Part shown: positions 20,589 to 30,762 of the stretch, piece after piece
Layout: each line of letters starts with the position of its first letter
Position numbering within the stretch: position 1 is the first letter of the stretch
NCBI RefSeq assembly: GCF_018413605.1
Contig: NZ_JAHCDN010000001.1
Coordinates: 1,178,001 to 1,242,000 of the forward strand
From: Variovorax sp. PCZ-1
GTDB taxonomy: Bacteria > Pseudomonadota > Gammaproteobacteria > Burkholderiales > Burkholderiaceae_C
Direction of reading: 5' to 3'
Length of the DNA stretch: 64,000 nt
Translations under genes and position numbers: made by a program
The notes under the pieces: generated by a model
The model's input: only the letters and a program-made list of their open reading frames with translations
Databases searched by the model: none
Told to the model about the DNA's origin: nothing

Positions 20589-21215
20589 ATGAGCTTGATC
20601 CCGAAAAAAGGCACCGTGTATGTGGTCGATGACGACGAGGCCGTGCGCGATTCGCTGCAGTGGCTGCTTGAAGGCAAAGACTACCGGGTGCGCTGCTTTG
20701 ATTCCGCCGAAACCTTCCTCGCCCGCTACGACCCCCGCGAGGTCGCCTGCCTGCTGGTGGACGTGCGCATGGGCGGCATGAGCGGCATTGAGCTTCAAGA
20801 CAAACTGATCGAGCGCAAAAGCCCGCTGCCCGTCGTCTTCATCACTGGCCATGGCGATGTGCCGATGGCAGTGAACACCATGAAAAAAGGCGCCATGGAT
20901 TTCATCCAGAAGCCTTTTAAAGAAGCTGAGCTGGTGAGTCTCGTTGAGCGCATGCTGGAGCAGGCCAAGGGTAGCTTTGCGGATCATCAGCAATCTGCAA
21001 GCCGCGACGCATTGCTGGCTAAGCTCACAGGACGTGAAGCGCAGGTGCTCGAGCGTATCGTGGCTGGTCGTTTGAACAAGCAGATTGCCGACGATTTAGG
21101 CATCAGTATCAAAACGGTGGAAGCGCATCGCGCCAACATCATGGAAAAGCTCGGTGCGAATACTGTGGCTGATCTTCTCAAAATTGCTTTAGGTTCTAAC
21201 GCGCCGAAGGCTTGA
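20589..21215 (+). CDS. FixJ-family response regulator
   Basis: The 208-residue protein has a receiver domain (VYVVDDDEAVRDSLQWLLEG, phospho-Asp in CLLVDVRMGGMSG, FITGHGDVPMAV, and Lys in MDFIQKPF) and a C-terminal LuxR-type helix-turn-helix (LTGREAQVLERIVAGRLNKQ, ISIKTVEAHRANIMEKLG). ATG at 20589 is preceded by AAGGAC. Cognate partner of the kinase at 17889; the target genes are unknown. Confidence 0.93.
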   Translation: MSLIPKKGTVYVVDDDEAVRDSLQWLLEGKDYRVRCFDSAETFLARYDPREVACLLVDVRMGGMSGIELQDKLIERKSPLPVVFITGHGDVPMAVNTMKKGAMDFIQKPFKEAELVSLVERMLEQAKGSFADHQQSASRDALLAKLTGREAQVLERIVAGRLNKQIADDLGISIKTVEAHRANIMEKLGANTVADLLKIALGSNAPKA

Positions 21216-21232
21216 TTTCTAACTAACCAATA

Positions 21233-21309
21233 GAACGCAAAAGACGCAGAAAGAATTCAATATAGATTTCCTTTTGCGCCTTCTGCGTTTTTTTGCGTCT
21301 TCTGCGTTC
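21233..21309. repeat. GCAAAAGACGC inverted repeat, copy 3
   Basis: GAACGCAAAAGACGCAGAAA on the left and TTTTGCGTCTTCTGCGTTC-type sequence on the right. It lies between the response regulator gene and folD. Confidence 0.75.
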
Positions 21310-21335
21310 TCCTCTTTAATTAGCCATTTACTCAC

Positions 21336-22181
21336 ATGACTGCCCAACTCATCAACGGCAACGAACTCTCCACCCAGCTGCGCGCAGATGTAGCTCGCCG
21401 CGCCGCCGCGCTCAAAGTCAAAGGCATTACTCCCGGCCTCGCTGTGGTTCTCGTTGGAGACAACCCAGCGAGCCAAGTCTATGTGCGCAACAAAGTCAAA
21501 GCTTGCGCGGACAGTGGCCTGCACTCGGTGATGGAAAAGCACCCCGCTGATATGAGCGAAGCGGCATTGCTGGCCTTGGTTGAAAAGCTCAACAACGATC
21601 CAACGATTCACGGTATTCTTGTACAGCTGCCTCTGCCCGTGCATATGGATGCGCAAAAGGTCATCGAAGCCATTGCCCCTGAAAAAGATGTCGATGGTTT
21701 TCATGTCGCCAGCGCTGGCGCGCTCATGGTCGGTCGCCCCGGCTTTTGGCCATGCACGCCGTATGGCTGCATGAAGATGCTCGAGTCGATTGGCTATTCA
21801 CTCAAAGGCAAACATGCTGTTGTGATTGGTCGCAGCAATATCGTCGGCAAGCCGATGGCACTCATGCTCTTGCAGCAAAACGCCACCGTGACGATCTGCC
21901 ACAGCGGCACAAAAGATCTGAAAGCTCAGACGCTACAAGCTGATGTGATTGTTGCTGCTGTAGGTAAGCGCAACGTACTCACTGCAGATATGGTCAAGCC
22001 CGGCGCGGTTGTGATCGATGTGGGCATGAACCGCAACGATGAAGGCAAACTCTGCGGCGATGTGGATTTCGATGGTGTGAGCAAGGTTGCGAGCTACATC
22101 ACACCAGTGCCCGGTGGCGTGGGGCCGATGACGATCACGATGCTGTTGGTCAACACATTGGAAGCTGCAGAGCGTGTTTGA
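21336..22181 (+). CDS. folD: Methylenetetrahydrofolate dehydrogenase / cyclohydrolase
   Basis: Bifunctional folate enzyme (281 residues, the usual length) linking 5,10-methylene- and 10-formyl-tetrahydrofolate in one-carbon metabolism. Signatures: [14 protein letters not shown] with the catalytic Lys, [17 protein letters not shown], the NADP site [16 protein letters not shown] and C-terminal [15 protein letters not shown]. Cytosolic. It follows a GCAAAAGACGC repeat and probably has its own promoter. Confidence 0.97.
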   Translation: MTAQLINGNELSTQLRADVARRAAALKVKGITPGLAVVLVGDNPASQVYVRNKVKACADSGLHSVMEKHPADMSEAALLALVEKLNNDPTIHGILVQLPLPVHMDAQKVIEAIAPEKDVDGFHVASAGALMVGRPGFWPCTPYGCMKMLESIGYSLKGKHAVVIGRSNIVGKPMALMLLQQNATVTICHSGTKDLKAQTLQADVIVAAVGKRNVLTADMVKPGAVVIDVGMNRNDEGKLCGDVDFDGVSKVASYITPVPGGVGPMTITMLLVNTLEAAERV

Positions 22182-22270
22182 CCCTCGACCGGACGGGGGC
22201 ACGTCTTCACGAGCAGATATTTCCTGCTCTTGTCAGCCTAAAACTCCTGGTAAATAAGCCAAAAATCCTT

Positions 22271-22321
22271 TATAATCAATACATTACACCCCAACGGGCG
22301 CAGCAAACGCCCGTTTTTTTA
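22271..22321 (+). promoter_or_regulatory. Promoter followed at once by a terminator-like hairpin, upstream of rimP
   Basis: A consensus -10 TATAAT (22271-22276) with a weak -35 TGGTAA 17 bases upstream would start transcripts near 22283. Only about 10 bases later a stem AACGGGCG / CGCCCGTT (22293-22315) is followed by seven Ts. The element ends about 98 bases before the rimP start. It could be an attenuator for the rimP-nusA-infB operon. Alternatively the hairpin simply terminates folD. Confidence 0.55.
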
Positions 22322-22418
22322 TGCCTAAACGGTTTTGAGTAGATGTTTTTCTATTCGCAAGCTGTTCTGGTTGGGGTTTTTATTGCCTTTTGTTTTTGCC
22401 CCAAGTTTTAAGCGATAG

Positions 22419-23003
22419 ATGTCCGCAAATTTAAACACCACTTTGAGCCAGACCGTGACCGGGCTGGGTTACGTCTTGGTTGAGATTGAACGCTCAGCCG
22501 GTGGTTTGCTGCGCGTGACGATTGATCATCCTTGGGAAGCGGGGCAAGAAGAGGTATTGATCGCTGTGGAAGATTGCGAGCGCGTCACACGGCAGTTGCA
22601 ATACGTGTTGGAAGTCGAAGGCGTGGATTACAAGCGCTTGGAAGTGGCTTCGCCAGGCATTGATCGCCCGCTGCTGGGTGAATCCGATTTCGAGCGCTTC
22701 AATGGCGAGATGGTGGATCTCACATTGAAAGTCGCCATTGGCTCAGAAGTGGCCGCACAAAGCGTAGGCGCAGTGAATGCCAATCGCAAAAAGTTTCGCG
22801 GCAAGCTGCGTAAAGCGCAAGCAGGCGGCTGGCAGATTGAGCTGGAGAATGAAGCCGCCAAGCCGCTCAAGCCCGGTGCGAAAGTGTCGAAGAAAAAATT
22901 GGAAGCCCCAGCCACGGTGATGGGCTTCACGCTGGATGAGCTCAAAGAAGCGCGTCTAGCACCGATTGTTGATTTCAAAGGGCGTAAGCCTAAAACCGTT
23001 TAA
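22419..23003 (+). CDS. rimP: Ribosome maturation factor RimP
   Basis: The 194-residue protein is needed for 30S subunit maturation. It is recognised from VTGLGYVLVEIERSAGGLLR, DCERVTRQLQYVLEVE and EVASPGIDRPLLGESDFERF. It is longer than the E. coli protein because of insertions in the C-terminal SH3-like domain (Gln/Lys-rich segment near 120-165). First gene of the rimP-nusA-infB-rbfA-truB operon; the ribosome-binding site is weak. Confidence 0.95.
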   Translation: MSANLNTTLSQTVTGLGYVLVEIERSAGGLLRVTIDHPWEAGQEEVLIAVEDCERVTRQLQYVLEVEGVDYKRLEVASPGIDRPLLGESDFERFNGEMVDLTLKVAIGSEVAAQSVGAVNANRKKFRGKLRKAQAGGWQIELENEAAKPLKPGAKVSKKKLEAPATVMGFTLDELKEARLAPIVDFKGRKPKTV

Positions 23004-23035
23004 TTTTTTAGAACTCTGGACGAAGGAGAAGAACC

Positions 23036-24571
23036 ATGAACCGCGAAATGTTGATGCTTGTTGAAGCCATTTCCCGCGAGAAAAACGTTGACAGCGAGAC
23101 CGTGTTCGGTGCGCTGGAGGCGGCGCTTGCGCAGGCCAGCAAGAAGATTTATCAAAACGAAGGCCATGGCGAGGTGGAAATCCGCGTCACCATGGATCGC
23201 GAGAGTGGTGATTACGAAACCTTCCGCCGCTGGCTCGTCGTGCCGGATGACCAAGGCCTGCAAAACCCAGATGCCGAAGAGATGCTGATGGATGCGCTGG
23301 ATCGCGTGAGCGATGTTGAGCCGGGCGACTATATTGAAGAGCAGGTCGAATCTGTGCCCATTGGCCGCATTGGCGCGCAAGCAGCCAAGCAAGTGATTTT
23401 GCAAAAAATCCGTGATGCTGAGCGCGAGATTCTGCTCAACGATTTCATGAGCCGTGGCGACAAGATTTTTGTGGGCACTGTGAAGCGTGCAGACAAAGAG
23501 GGCTTGATCGTCGAGAGTGGCCGTGTGGAAGGGCGCTTGAAGCGTTCCGACATGATTTCCAAAGAGAATCTGCGCAGCGGTGATCGCGTGCGCGCGATGA
23601 TCATGGAAGTGGATCCCACCTTGCGTGGCGCGCCGATCATTCTCTCGCGCAGCGCGCCAGAGTTCATGATTGAGCTGTTCCGTAATGAAGTGCCCGAGAT
23701 TGAGCAAGGTCTGCTCGAGATCAAATCCTGCGCAAGAGATTCTGGCTCACGCGCCAAGATTGCTGTGCTCTCCAACGACAAGCGTGTTGACCCCATCGGC
23801 ACCTGCGTGGGTGTGCGTGGCTCGCGTGTGAACGCGGTGACAAACGAGCTCGCAGGCGAGCGCGTGGATATCGTGCTTTGGAGCGAAGATCCTGCCCAAT
23901 TCGTGATCGGTGCTTTGGCTCCTGCCAACGTGTCTTCTATCGTTGTTGACGAAGAAAAGCATGCGATGGACGTGGTGGTGGATGAGGAAAACCTCGCCAT
24001 TGCCATTGGCCGTGGCGGCCAAAACGTGCGTCTCGCTTCTGAGCTCACCGGCTGGAAGATCAACATCATGGATGCCAATGAATCTGCCGAGAAGCAGGCT
24101 GGCGAGCAGGGCACAATCCGCGCGCTCTTCATGAGCAAGCTGGATGTGGACGAAGAAATTGCCGACACACTGATCAGCGAAGGCTTCACCTCGCTCGAAG
24201 AAGTGGCCTATGTGCCACTGCAAGAGATGCTGGAAATTGAAGGCTTTGACGAAGACACCGTGAACGAGCTGCGCACCCGTGCGAAAGATGCCTTGCTCAC
24301 CATGGCGATTGCCAAGGAAGAGTCTGTGGAAGAAGTGAGCCAAGATCTGCGTGATTTTGAGTTCAACGGCAAACACCTCAGCGCCGATTTGATTTCCAAA
24401 TTGACTGAAGGCGGCGTGAACACACTCGATGATTTGGCCGATTTGGCCATTGACGAGTTGACCGAGATCACGGGTCAAAATGAAGATGAAGCCAAGGCGC
24501 TCATCATGAAGGCGCGCGAGCATTGGTTCACTGCTGACGATGCCTCTGCTGCACCTGCAGCCAAAGAGTAA
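23036..24571 (+). CDS. nusA: Transcription termination/antitermination factor NusA
   Basis: The 511-residue protein has the N-terminal RNA-polymerase-binding domain ([20 protein letters not shown]), an S1 domain (near 135-200), two KH domains ([20 protein letters not shown] and [19 protein letters not shown]) and two C-terminal acidic repeats as in the long proteobacterial form. GAAGGAGAAG precedes the ATG. It lies 32 bases after rimP and 20 before infB; NusA may feed back on its own operon. Confidence 0.97.
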   Translation: MNREMLMLVEAISREKNVDSETVFGALEAALAQASKKIYQNEGHGEVEIRVTMDRESGDYETFRRWLVVPDDQGLQNPDAEEMLMDALDRVSDVEPGDYIEEQVESVPIGRIGAQAAKQVILQKIRDAEREILLNDFMSRGDKIFVGTVKRADKEGLIVESGRVEGRLKRSDMISKENLRSGDRVRAMIMEVDPTLRGAPIILSRSAPEFMIELFRNEVPEIEQGLLEIKSCARDSGSRAKIAVLSNDKRVDPIGTCVGVRGSRVNAVTNELAGERVDIVLWSEDPAQFVIGALAPANVSSIVVDEEKHAMDVVVDEENLAIAIGRGGQNVRLASELTGWKINIMDANESAEKQAGEQGTIRALFMSKLDVDEEIADTLISEGFTSLEEVAYVPLQEMLEIEGFDEDTVNELRTRAKDALLTMAIAKEESVEEVSQDLRDFEFNGKHLSADLISKLTEGGVNTLDDLADLAIDELTEITGQNEDEAKALIMKAREHWFTADDASAAPAAKE

Positions 24572-24591
24572 GAGTATGGAGACCACCCACT

Positions 24592-27414
24592 ATGTCAAAC
24601 ACCACTGTCTCCGAATTTGCCAGCGAGCTCAAAAAGCCGGTTGAAATCCTGCTTGAGCAGCTTAAAGGCGCTGGCGTGCCCAAAGCGGCTGCTGGCGATG
24701 TGCTCACTGATTCTGATAAGCAAAAATTGCTGAGCTTCCTGCAAACCAGCCACGGCACAGCAGCACCTGGCGAGCGCAAGAAAATCACGCTTACGAAAAA
24801 ATCCACCACTGAAATCAAGCAAGCTGACGCCACGGGCAAAGCGCGCACGATTCAGGTGGAAGTGCGTAAGAAGCGTACTTTTGTGCAGCGTGATGAAGAG
24901 GTCGCGGCAGCGCCTGTGGCGCCGCCACCAGCACCAGTTGCTCCTCCACCCGCAGCGCCGGCTGTGCCGGTGATCGACGAGGCTGAAAAGGCTCGCCGTG
25001 AGGAAGAAGCACGCCGTCAAGCTGAGTTCAATCAGCGCTTGGCTCAAGAAGCCGAAGAGCGTCGCCGTGCTGCTGAAGAAGCGCGTAGCAAGCAACAAGC
25101 CGCAGCTGAACCTGTGGAGCCTGCTTCTGAAGTATCTGAGGCTCCAGTTCTAGAGCAAAAAGCAGAGGCTCCCCTTGCAGAACCTGCGCCAAGTGCTCCT
25201 GAGGTTGTAGCGCCTCCTGCTTTGACGCCAGAGCAAATCGCGGCCGAGTCTGCTGATCGTCGCCGCAAAGCTTTGGCTGAAGCCGAAGCGATTCGTGCGA
25301 TGATGAGCGCGCCCAAGAAGGTGCTCGTGGCCAAGAAAGCCGATGAGCCCAAGCCTGCCGCCAAAGAAGGTGTGAAAGGTACCTTGCACAAGCCAGCAGC
25401 CGGTGCAAAGAAAGCCGATGGCACACCCGCCACTGGTGCACCCGCAGTCGGCACAGGCGCCAAGAAAACCGAAGTCAAATCCGAGAAATTGTCTTCAAGC
25501 TGGGGCAAAGATGCCGACGGCAAGAAGAAGGGTGAAATCAAAACCCGAGGAGACGCCACAGGTGGCGTAGGCCGCAACAACTGGCGCGCTGGCCCCAAAG
25601 GCAAGCGTGGCCGCGATGAAGTGCAGGAGCAGGCACCAGCCGCGCCGGTGGAAGCCCGCGTGCTTGAAATCCACGTGCCTGAGACGATCACCGTGGCTGA
25701 GCTGGCTCACAAGATGGCTGTGAAGTCTTCTGAAGTGATCATGAAGCTCATGAAGCTGGGCCAGATGGTCACGATCAACCAATCGCTGGATCAAGACACG
25801 GCGATGATCGTGGTGGAAGAACTCGGTCACAAAGCCTTGGCTGCCACGCTGGATGATCCTGAAGCGTTTACTGAAGACGAAGCCGGTGAATTCACCGCTG
25901 AGCTCTTGCCGCGCGCCCCTGTGGTCACAGTCATGGGCCACGTTGATCACGGTAAAACTTCTCTGCTCGATTACATTCGCCGCGCCAAAGTGGCATCGGG
26001 TGAAGCAGGCGGCATCACGCAGCATATCGGCGCCTATCACGTCGAAACGCCGCGCGGTGTGGTCACTTTCCTCGATACACCCGGCCACGAGGCTTTCACG
26101 GCCATGCGTGCGCGCGGTGCGCAAGCCACCGACATCGTGATCTTGGTGGTTGCTGCGGATGACGGCGTGATGCCGCAGACGAAAGAAGCGATCAAGCATG
26201 CGAAAGCAGCTGGCGTGCCTATCGTGGTGGCGATGAACAAGATTGACAAGCCTGAAGCCAACCCAGATCGCGTTAAAGGCGAATTGGTGGCGGAAGAGGT
26301 TGTGCCCGAAGAGTTTGGTGGTGAATCGCCCTTCGTGGCTGTATCTGCGAAAACTGGCCAAGGTATTGACGATTTGCTCGAGCAAGTGCTCTTGCAAGCT
26401 GAAGTGCTTGAGCTCAAAGCACCTGTGGAAGCCATGGCGAAGGGCTTGGTCGTTGAGGCCAAGCTCGACAAAGGTCGCGGCCCTGTGGCTACCGTGCTCG
26501 TACAAACCGGCACGCTCAAAGTGGGCGATGCTGTGCTTCTCGGCGCAACCTATGGCCGCGTGCGCGCCATGCTCGATGAAACGGGTCATCCAGTGAAATC
26601 TGCTGGTCCATCCATCCCTGTGGAAATCCAAGGTTTGGCTGAAGTGCCAGGCGCTGGCGATGAATTCATGGTGATGCAAGACGAAAAGCGTGCGCGAGAA
26701 ATCGCCACCTATCGCGCTGGCAAATACCGCAGCACCAAGCTGGCTAAGCAGCAAGCTTCTAAGCTGGAAAACATGTTCACCGACATGGCTTCCGGCGAAG
26801 TCAAAACCGTACCGATCATCATCAAATCAGATGTGCAAGGTTCGCAAGAAGCGCTGTCTTCCTCACTGCTCAAGCTCTCCACGGACGAGATCAAAGTGCA
26901 GATCGTGTATGCCGCCGTGGGTGGCATTTCCGAGAGCGATGTGAACTTGGCGATTGCTTCCAAGGCTGTGATCATCGGCTTCAACACGCGTGCCGACGCA
27001 GGCGCGCGCAAGACAGCCGAAGGCAATGGCATCGACATTCGCTACTACAACATCATCTACGACGCTGTGGACGATCTGAAAGCAGCCATGAGCGGCATGC
27101 TCACGCCAGACAAGAAAGAAGAAGTCATCGGCACCGCCGAGATTCGTCAAGTCTTCCGCGTGTCCAAAGTCGGCTCGATTGCAGGCTGTATGGTCACCAG
27201 CGGCGTGGTCAAGCGCAATGCTCGCTTGCGTTTGCTGCGCAACAACGTGGTCGTCTTCACGGGCGAACTCGATTCATTGAAGCGCTTCAAAGACGATGCG
27301 AAAGAAGTCAAAGAAGGCTTCGAGTGCGGCTTGAACATCAAGGGCTACAACGACATCGTTGAATTGGATGTCTTGGAGTTCTTCGAGATCAAGGAAATTG
27401 CTCGTACGCTTTAA
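24592..27414 (+). CDS. infB: Translation initiation factor IF-2
   Basis: This 940-residue GTPase delivers fMet-tRNA to the 30S subunit. The N-terminal IF2N domain ([20 protein letters not shown]) is followed by a long low-complexity Ala/Pro/Glu/Lys region (residues 90-340). The second IF2N repeat leads to the G domain with [34 protein letters not shown] and [14 protein letters not shown]. Domains II-IV complete the protein. Third gene of the operon. Downstream, a 104-base inverted repeat separates it from rbfA. Confidence 0.97.
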   Translation: MSNTTVSEFASELKKPVEILLEQLKGAGVPKAAAGDVLTDSDKQKLLSFLQTSHGTAAPGERKKITLTKKSTTEIKQADATGKARTIQVEVRKKRTFVQRDEEVAAAPVAPPPAPVAPPPAAPAVPVIDEAEKARREEEARRQAEFNQRLAQEAEERRRAAEEARSKQQAAAEPVEPASEVSEAPVLEQKAEAPLAEPAPSAPEVVAPPALTPEQIAAESADRRRKALAEAEAIRAMMSAPKKVLVAKKADEPKPAAKEGVKGTLHKPAAGAKKADGTPATGAPAVGTGAKKTEVKSEKLSSSWGKDADGKKKGEIKTRGDATGGVGRNNWRAGPKGKRGRDEVQEQAPAAPVEARVLEIHVPETITVAELAHKMAVKSSEVIMKLMKLGQMVTINQSLDQDTAMIVVEELGHKALAATLDDPEAFTEDEAGEFTAELLPRAPVVTVMGHVDHGKTSLLDYIRRAKVASGEAGGITQHIGAYHVETPRGVVTFLDTPGHEAFTAMRARGAQATDIVILVVAADDGVMPQTKEAIKHAKAAGVPIVVAMNKIDKPEANPDRVKGELVAEEVVPEEFGGESPFVAVSAKTGQGIDDLLEQVLLQAEVLELKAPVEAMAKGLVVEAKLDKGRGPVATVLVQTGTLKVGDAVLLGATYGRVRAMLDETGHPVKSAGPSIPVEIQGLAEVPGAGDEFMVMQDEKRAREIATYRAGKYRSTKLAKQQASKLENMFTDMASGEVKTVPIIIKSDVQGSQEALSSSLLKLSTDEIKVQIVYAAVGGISESDVNLAIASKAVIIGFNTRADAGARKTAEGNGIDIRYYNIIYDAVDDLKAAMSGMLTPDKKEEVIGTAEIRQVFRVSKVGSIAGCMVTSGVVKRNARLRLLRNNVVVFTGELDSLKRFKDDAKEVKEGFECGLNIKGYNDIVELDVLEFFEIKEIARTL

Positions 27415-27439
27415 TCACTTTATTGGAGATCAATCAATA

Positions 27440-27543
27440 GAACGCAAAAGACGCAAAAATTACGCAGAAGACGCAAAAAAGAAACCAAATCTTTTGTGTA
27501 TTTCTTTTGCGCCTTTTGCGAAACCTCTGCGTATTTTGCGTTC
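27440..27543. repeat. GCAAAAGACGC inverted repeat, copy 4, within the infB-rbfA operon
   Basis: GAACGCAAAAGACGCAAAAA at the left and GTATTTTGCGTTC at the right, with internal units in both directions. It is inserted between two genes normally co-transcribed, so it would be present in the operon mRNA as a long hairpin. Confidence 0.75.
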
Positions 27544-27563
27544 TATTCTTTCCTGACCACTGT

Positions 27564-27941
27564 ATGCCTAAAAAACAAACTTCAGCCCCCAATCGCGGTA
27601 TCCGCGTAGGTGACCAGATCCAGCGGGATCTGGCGGAGCTGATCGCGCGCGAATTGAAAGATCCGCGCGTGGGTATGGTCACGATCAATGCGGTGCAGGT
27701 CACGCCTGATTACGCTCATGCCACCGTGCATTACAGCTTGCTCACGGGTGAGCCTGAGGAAACTCAGGCCGCGCTCACGCAAGCAGCTGGTTTCTTGCGC
27801 AACGGCCTCTTCAAGCGTTTGCACATTCATACCGTGCCTACCTTGCATTTTCAGTTTGACCGCACCACCGAGCGCGCCGCTGATATGAATGCGCTGATCG
27901 CCAAGGCGGTCGCCTCGCGTTCCAAGGACGCGGAGGAATAA
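27564..27941 (+). CDS. rbfA: Ribosome-binding factor A
   Basis: The 125-residue cold-shock/30S maturation factor is recognised by [40 protein letters not shown] and the C-terminal [20 protein letters not shown]. The start [12 protein letters not shown] at 27564 was chosen because the upstream in-frame extension from 27507 is encoded by the GCAAAAGACGC repeat. Four bases separate its stop from the truB start. Confidence 0.95.
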   Translation: MPKKQTSAPNRGIRVGDQIQRDLAELIARELKDPRVGMVTINAVQVTPDYAHATVHYSLLTGEPEETQAALTQAAGFLRNGLFKRLHIHTVPTLHFQFDRTTERAADMNALIAKAVASRSKDAEE

Positions 27942-27944
27942 GCC

Positions 27945-28925
27945 ATGAACGCACCACGAGTACGGGTCGTGAGGCGTCCCGTGCATGGGGTGCTTCTTCT
28001 GGACAAACCGCTGGGTTTGTCGTCTAACGACGCTTTGCAAAAAGCCAAATGGCTGCTTCGCGCTGAAAAAGCAGGCCATACTGGCACGCTTGATCCATTG
28101 GCCACGGGCGTATTGCCGCTGTGCTTTGGCGCAGCGACGAAGTTTTCAGCTTTGCAGCTCGATGCTGTGAAAACCTATGAAGCCACTGCTGTGCTGGGCA
28201 TCAAGACTTCTACTGGCGATGCAGAAGGCGAAGTGATTGCCAAGCGTGAAGTGAATGTGACCCAAGCTGATCTGGATCGCGTGCAGGCGCAATTCACTGG
28301 CAAGATTTCACAAATCCCGCCGATGCACAGCGCTTTGAAGAAGGATGGCAAAGCGCTCTACGAATACGCCCGCGAAGGCATCGAGATCGAGCGCGCGCCG
28401 CGTGAAGTGACGATTTATAAGCTAAATATACAGTTCGCCGGCACAGATACTGCGCAAGCAGCTATTAAAATAATAGCGACTGTGAGCAAAGGCACATACA
28501 TCCGAACGTTAGGCGAAGACATTGGCGAAGCCTTGGGCTGTGGCGCGCATCTCTCGAGCTTGCGTCGCACCGAGACGGGCGGCCTGCTGGTTGGCAAAGC
28601 GCTCACGCTTGCGCAGCTCGAAGCCTTGAACGACGACGAGCGTCTTGCCGCTTTGCAGCCTGTAGACAGCCTGCTCGCAGGTCACGAGGCCGTCACGCTA
28701 GACAACGAAAATGCAGGCAGATTTTTAAGTGGTTTGCGCCGCCGTACAGCGCTGCCCGATAACGATCACGTCGCTGTGTATGGAGACAAACCCCGTGCGC
28801 TACTCGGTAGTGCGCACATCAAAGCAGGAGAGTTGATTCCAACTCGCTTGCTTTCTCCCATCGAAGTTTCACAAACGCTGGCTCAGGGCATGTCCCAGGA
28901 AGCTGCGACAACAGTTTTGAATTGA
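27945..28925 (+). CDS. truB: tRNA pseudouridine-55 synthase
   Basis: It forms pseudouridine 55 in the T-loop of tRNAs. It has 326 residues, with catalytic Asp in HTGTLDPLATGVLPLCFG and PPMHSALKKDGKALYEYARE, then GTYIRTLGEDIGEALGCGAH. ATG is preceded by GCGGAGG. Residues around 165-178 (AGTDTAQAAIKIIA) are encoded by an in-frame palindromic repeat placed just before the conserved SKGTYIRTL strand, so the insertion is tolerated close to the core fold. Confidence 0.96.
   Translation: MNAPRVRVVRRPVHGVLLLDKPLGLSSNDALQKAKWLLRAEKAGHTGTLDPLATGVLPLCFGAATKFSALQLDAVKTYEATAVLGIKTSTGDAEGEVIAKREVNVTQADLDRVQAQFTGKISQIPPMHSALKKDGKALYEYAREGIEIERAPREVTIYKLNIQFAGTDTAQAAIKIIATVSKGTYIRTLGEDIGEALGCGAHLSSLRRTETGGLLVGKALTLAQLEALNDDERLAALQPVDSLLAGHEAVTLDNENAGRFLSGLRRRTALPDNDHVAVYGDKPRALLGSAHIKAGELIPTRLLSPIEVSQTLAQGMSQEAATTVLN
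28431..28478. repeat. Palindromic repeat copy 7, in frame in truB
   Basis: GCCGGCACAGATACTGCGCA then AGCAGCTATTAAAATAATAG. It encodes AGTDTAQAAIKIIA. Confidence 0.85.
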
Positions 28926-28938
28926 AAAGGAAGTCATC

Positions 28939-30762
28939 ATGACCCAACAAATCCGCAACATCGCCATCATCGCTCACGTTGACCATGGCAAAACCACGCT
29001 GGTCGATCAGCTTCTGCGCCAAAGCGGCACTTTCGCTGCTCACGAGCAGCTTGAAACCTGCGTGATGGACAACAACGACATTGAGAAAGAGCGTGGCATC
29101 ACGATTTTGGCTAAGAACTGCGCTGTGAAGTGGAACGACACGCACATCAACATCGTCGATACCCCCGGCCACGCGGACTTCGGTGGCGAGGTGGAGCGTG
29201 CTCTGTCCATGGTCGATGGCGTGGTGCTCTTGATTGACGCGCAAGAAGGCCCGATGCCTCAGACCCGTTTCGTGACGAAGAAGGCGCTGGCTCTTGGCCT
29301 GCGCCCCATCGTTGTGGTGAACAAGGTGGACAAGCCAGGTGCTGATTGCCAGAAGGTCGTGAACCAAGCTTTCGATTTGTTCGACAAACTCGGCGCAACC
29401 GATGAGCAGCTGGATTTCCCAGTGGTCTACGCCTCTGGCCTGAACGGCTGGAGCGCGTTGGAAGAGGGCGAGGCAGGCGCTCAGTGGGGTAAAGATATGA
29501 CCGCGCTGTTTGACACTGTGCTGCGCCATGTGCCATCGCAAAAAGGCGATGCCTCTGCGCCGCTGCAATTGCAAATCTCCTCGCTCGATTACTCCACCTT
29601 CGTGGGCCGTATCGGCGTAGGCCGTATCACCGCTGGCACCATCAAGCCGATGATGGACGTGCTCGTGGCCGAAGGGCCAGACGGCAAGACCTACAAAGGC
29701 CGCGTCAACCAAGTGCTCAAATTCCAAGGCTTGGATCGCGTGGTGGCTACCAGCGCCGGCCCAGGCGATATCGTTCTCATCAACGGTATTGAAAACATCG
29801 GCATCGGCGTAACAGTCACCGATCCTCTGAATCCAACGCCGTTACCCATGCTGAAAGTCGATGAGCCTACGCTCACGATGAATTTCTGCGTGAATACATC
29901 GCCGCTCGCTGGTCGTGAAGGCAAGTATGTGACGAGCCGTCAGATTTGGGATCGTCTGCAGAAAGAGCTGCAGTCCAACGTCGCGCTGCGCGTGAAAGAA
30001 ACCGATGAAGACGGTATCTTTGAAGTCTCAGGTCGCGGCGAATTGCACCTCACTATTCTTTTGGAAAACATGCGCCGTGAAGGCTATGAGATGGCTGTTT
30101 CTAAGCCACGCGTGGTGTTCCAAGAGATCAATGGCGAGAAATGCGAGCCGATTGAATTGGTGACTGCTGACGTGGAAGACCAACATCAAGGCGGCGTGAT
30201 GCAAGCCTTGGGTGAGCGCAAAGGCGAGCTGGTGAACATGGAGCCCGATGGTCGTGGCCGGGTGCGCTTGGAGTACCGAATTCCCGCGCGTGGCCTGATC
30301 GGCTTCACCACTGAGTTCTTGAACTTGACACGCGGCTCTGGTTTGATCGCCAACATTTTCGACAGTTACGAACCGCACAAAGGCGACATCGCCAGCCGCA
30401 AAAACGGCGTGCTGATCTCGATGGACGATGGCGAAATTTTCACCTACGCTCTGGGCAAGCTCGACGACCGTGGCCGCATGTTCGTGCGCGCGAACGATCC
30501 CGTGTACGAAGGCATGATCGTCGGTATCCACAACCGTGATAACGACCTCGTCGTCAACGCCACCCGCACCAAACAGCTCACCAACTTCCGTGTGAGCGGA
30601 AAGGAAGACGCGATCAAGATCACCCCTCCGATTCAGCTCACGCTGGAATACGGCGTGGAATTCATTGAAGACGACGAGTTGGTTGAGATCACGCCAAAGA
30701 GCGTCCGTTTGCGCAAGCGCTTCTTGAAAGAGCATGAGCGCAAGCGCGCTAGCCGTGACTGA
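28939..30762 (+). CDS. typA: Ribosome-binding translational GTPase TypA/BipA
   Basis: The 607-residue GTPase acts in 50S assembly and stress adaptation. G domain: [57 protein letters not shown]. The conserved C-terminal TypA domain contains [23 protein letters not shown] precedes the ATG. Its last 29 bases overlap the start of the J-domain gene in another frame. Confidence 0.97.
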   Translation: MTQQIRNIAIIAHVDHGKTTLVDQLLRQSGTFAAHEQLETCVMDNNDIEKERGITILAKNCAVKWNDTHINIVDTPGHADFGGEVERALSMVDGVVLLIDAQEGPMPQTRFVTKKALALGLRPIVVVNKVDKPGADCQKVVNQAFDLFDKLGATDEQLDFPVVYASGLNGWSALEEGEAGAQWGKDMTALFDTVLRHVPSQKGDASAPLQLQISSLDYSTFVGRIGVGRITAGTIKPMMDVLVAEGPDGKTYKGRVNQVLKFQGLDRVVATSAGPGDIVLINGIENIGIGVTVTDPLNPTPLPMLKVDEPTLTMNFCVNTSPLAGREGKYVTSRQIWDRLQKELQSNVALRVKETDEDGIFEVSGRGELHLTILLENMRREGYEMAVSKPRVVFQEINGEKCEPIELVTADVEDQHQGGVMQALGERKGELVNMEPDGRGRVRLEYRIPARGLIGFTTEFLNLTRGSGLIANIFDSYEPHKGDIASRKNGVLISMDDGEIFTYALGKLDDRGRMFVRANDPVYEGMIVGIHNRDNDLVVNATRTKQLTNFRVSGKEDAIKITPPIQLTLEYGVEFIEDDELVEITPKSVRLRKRFLKEHERKRASRD

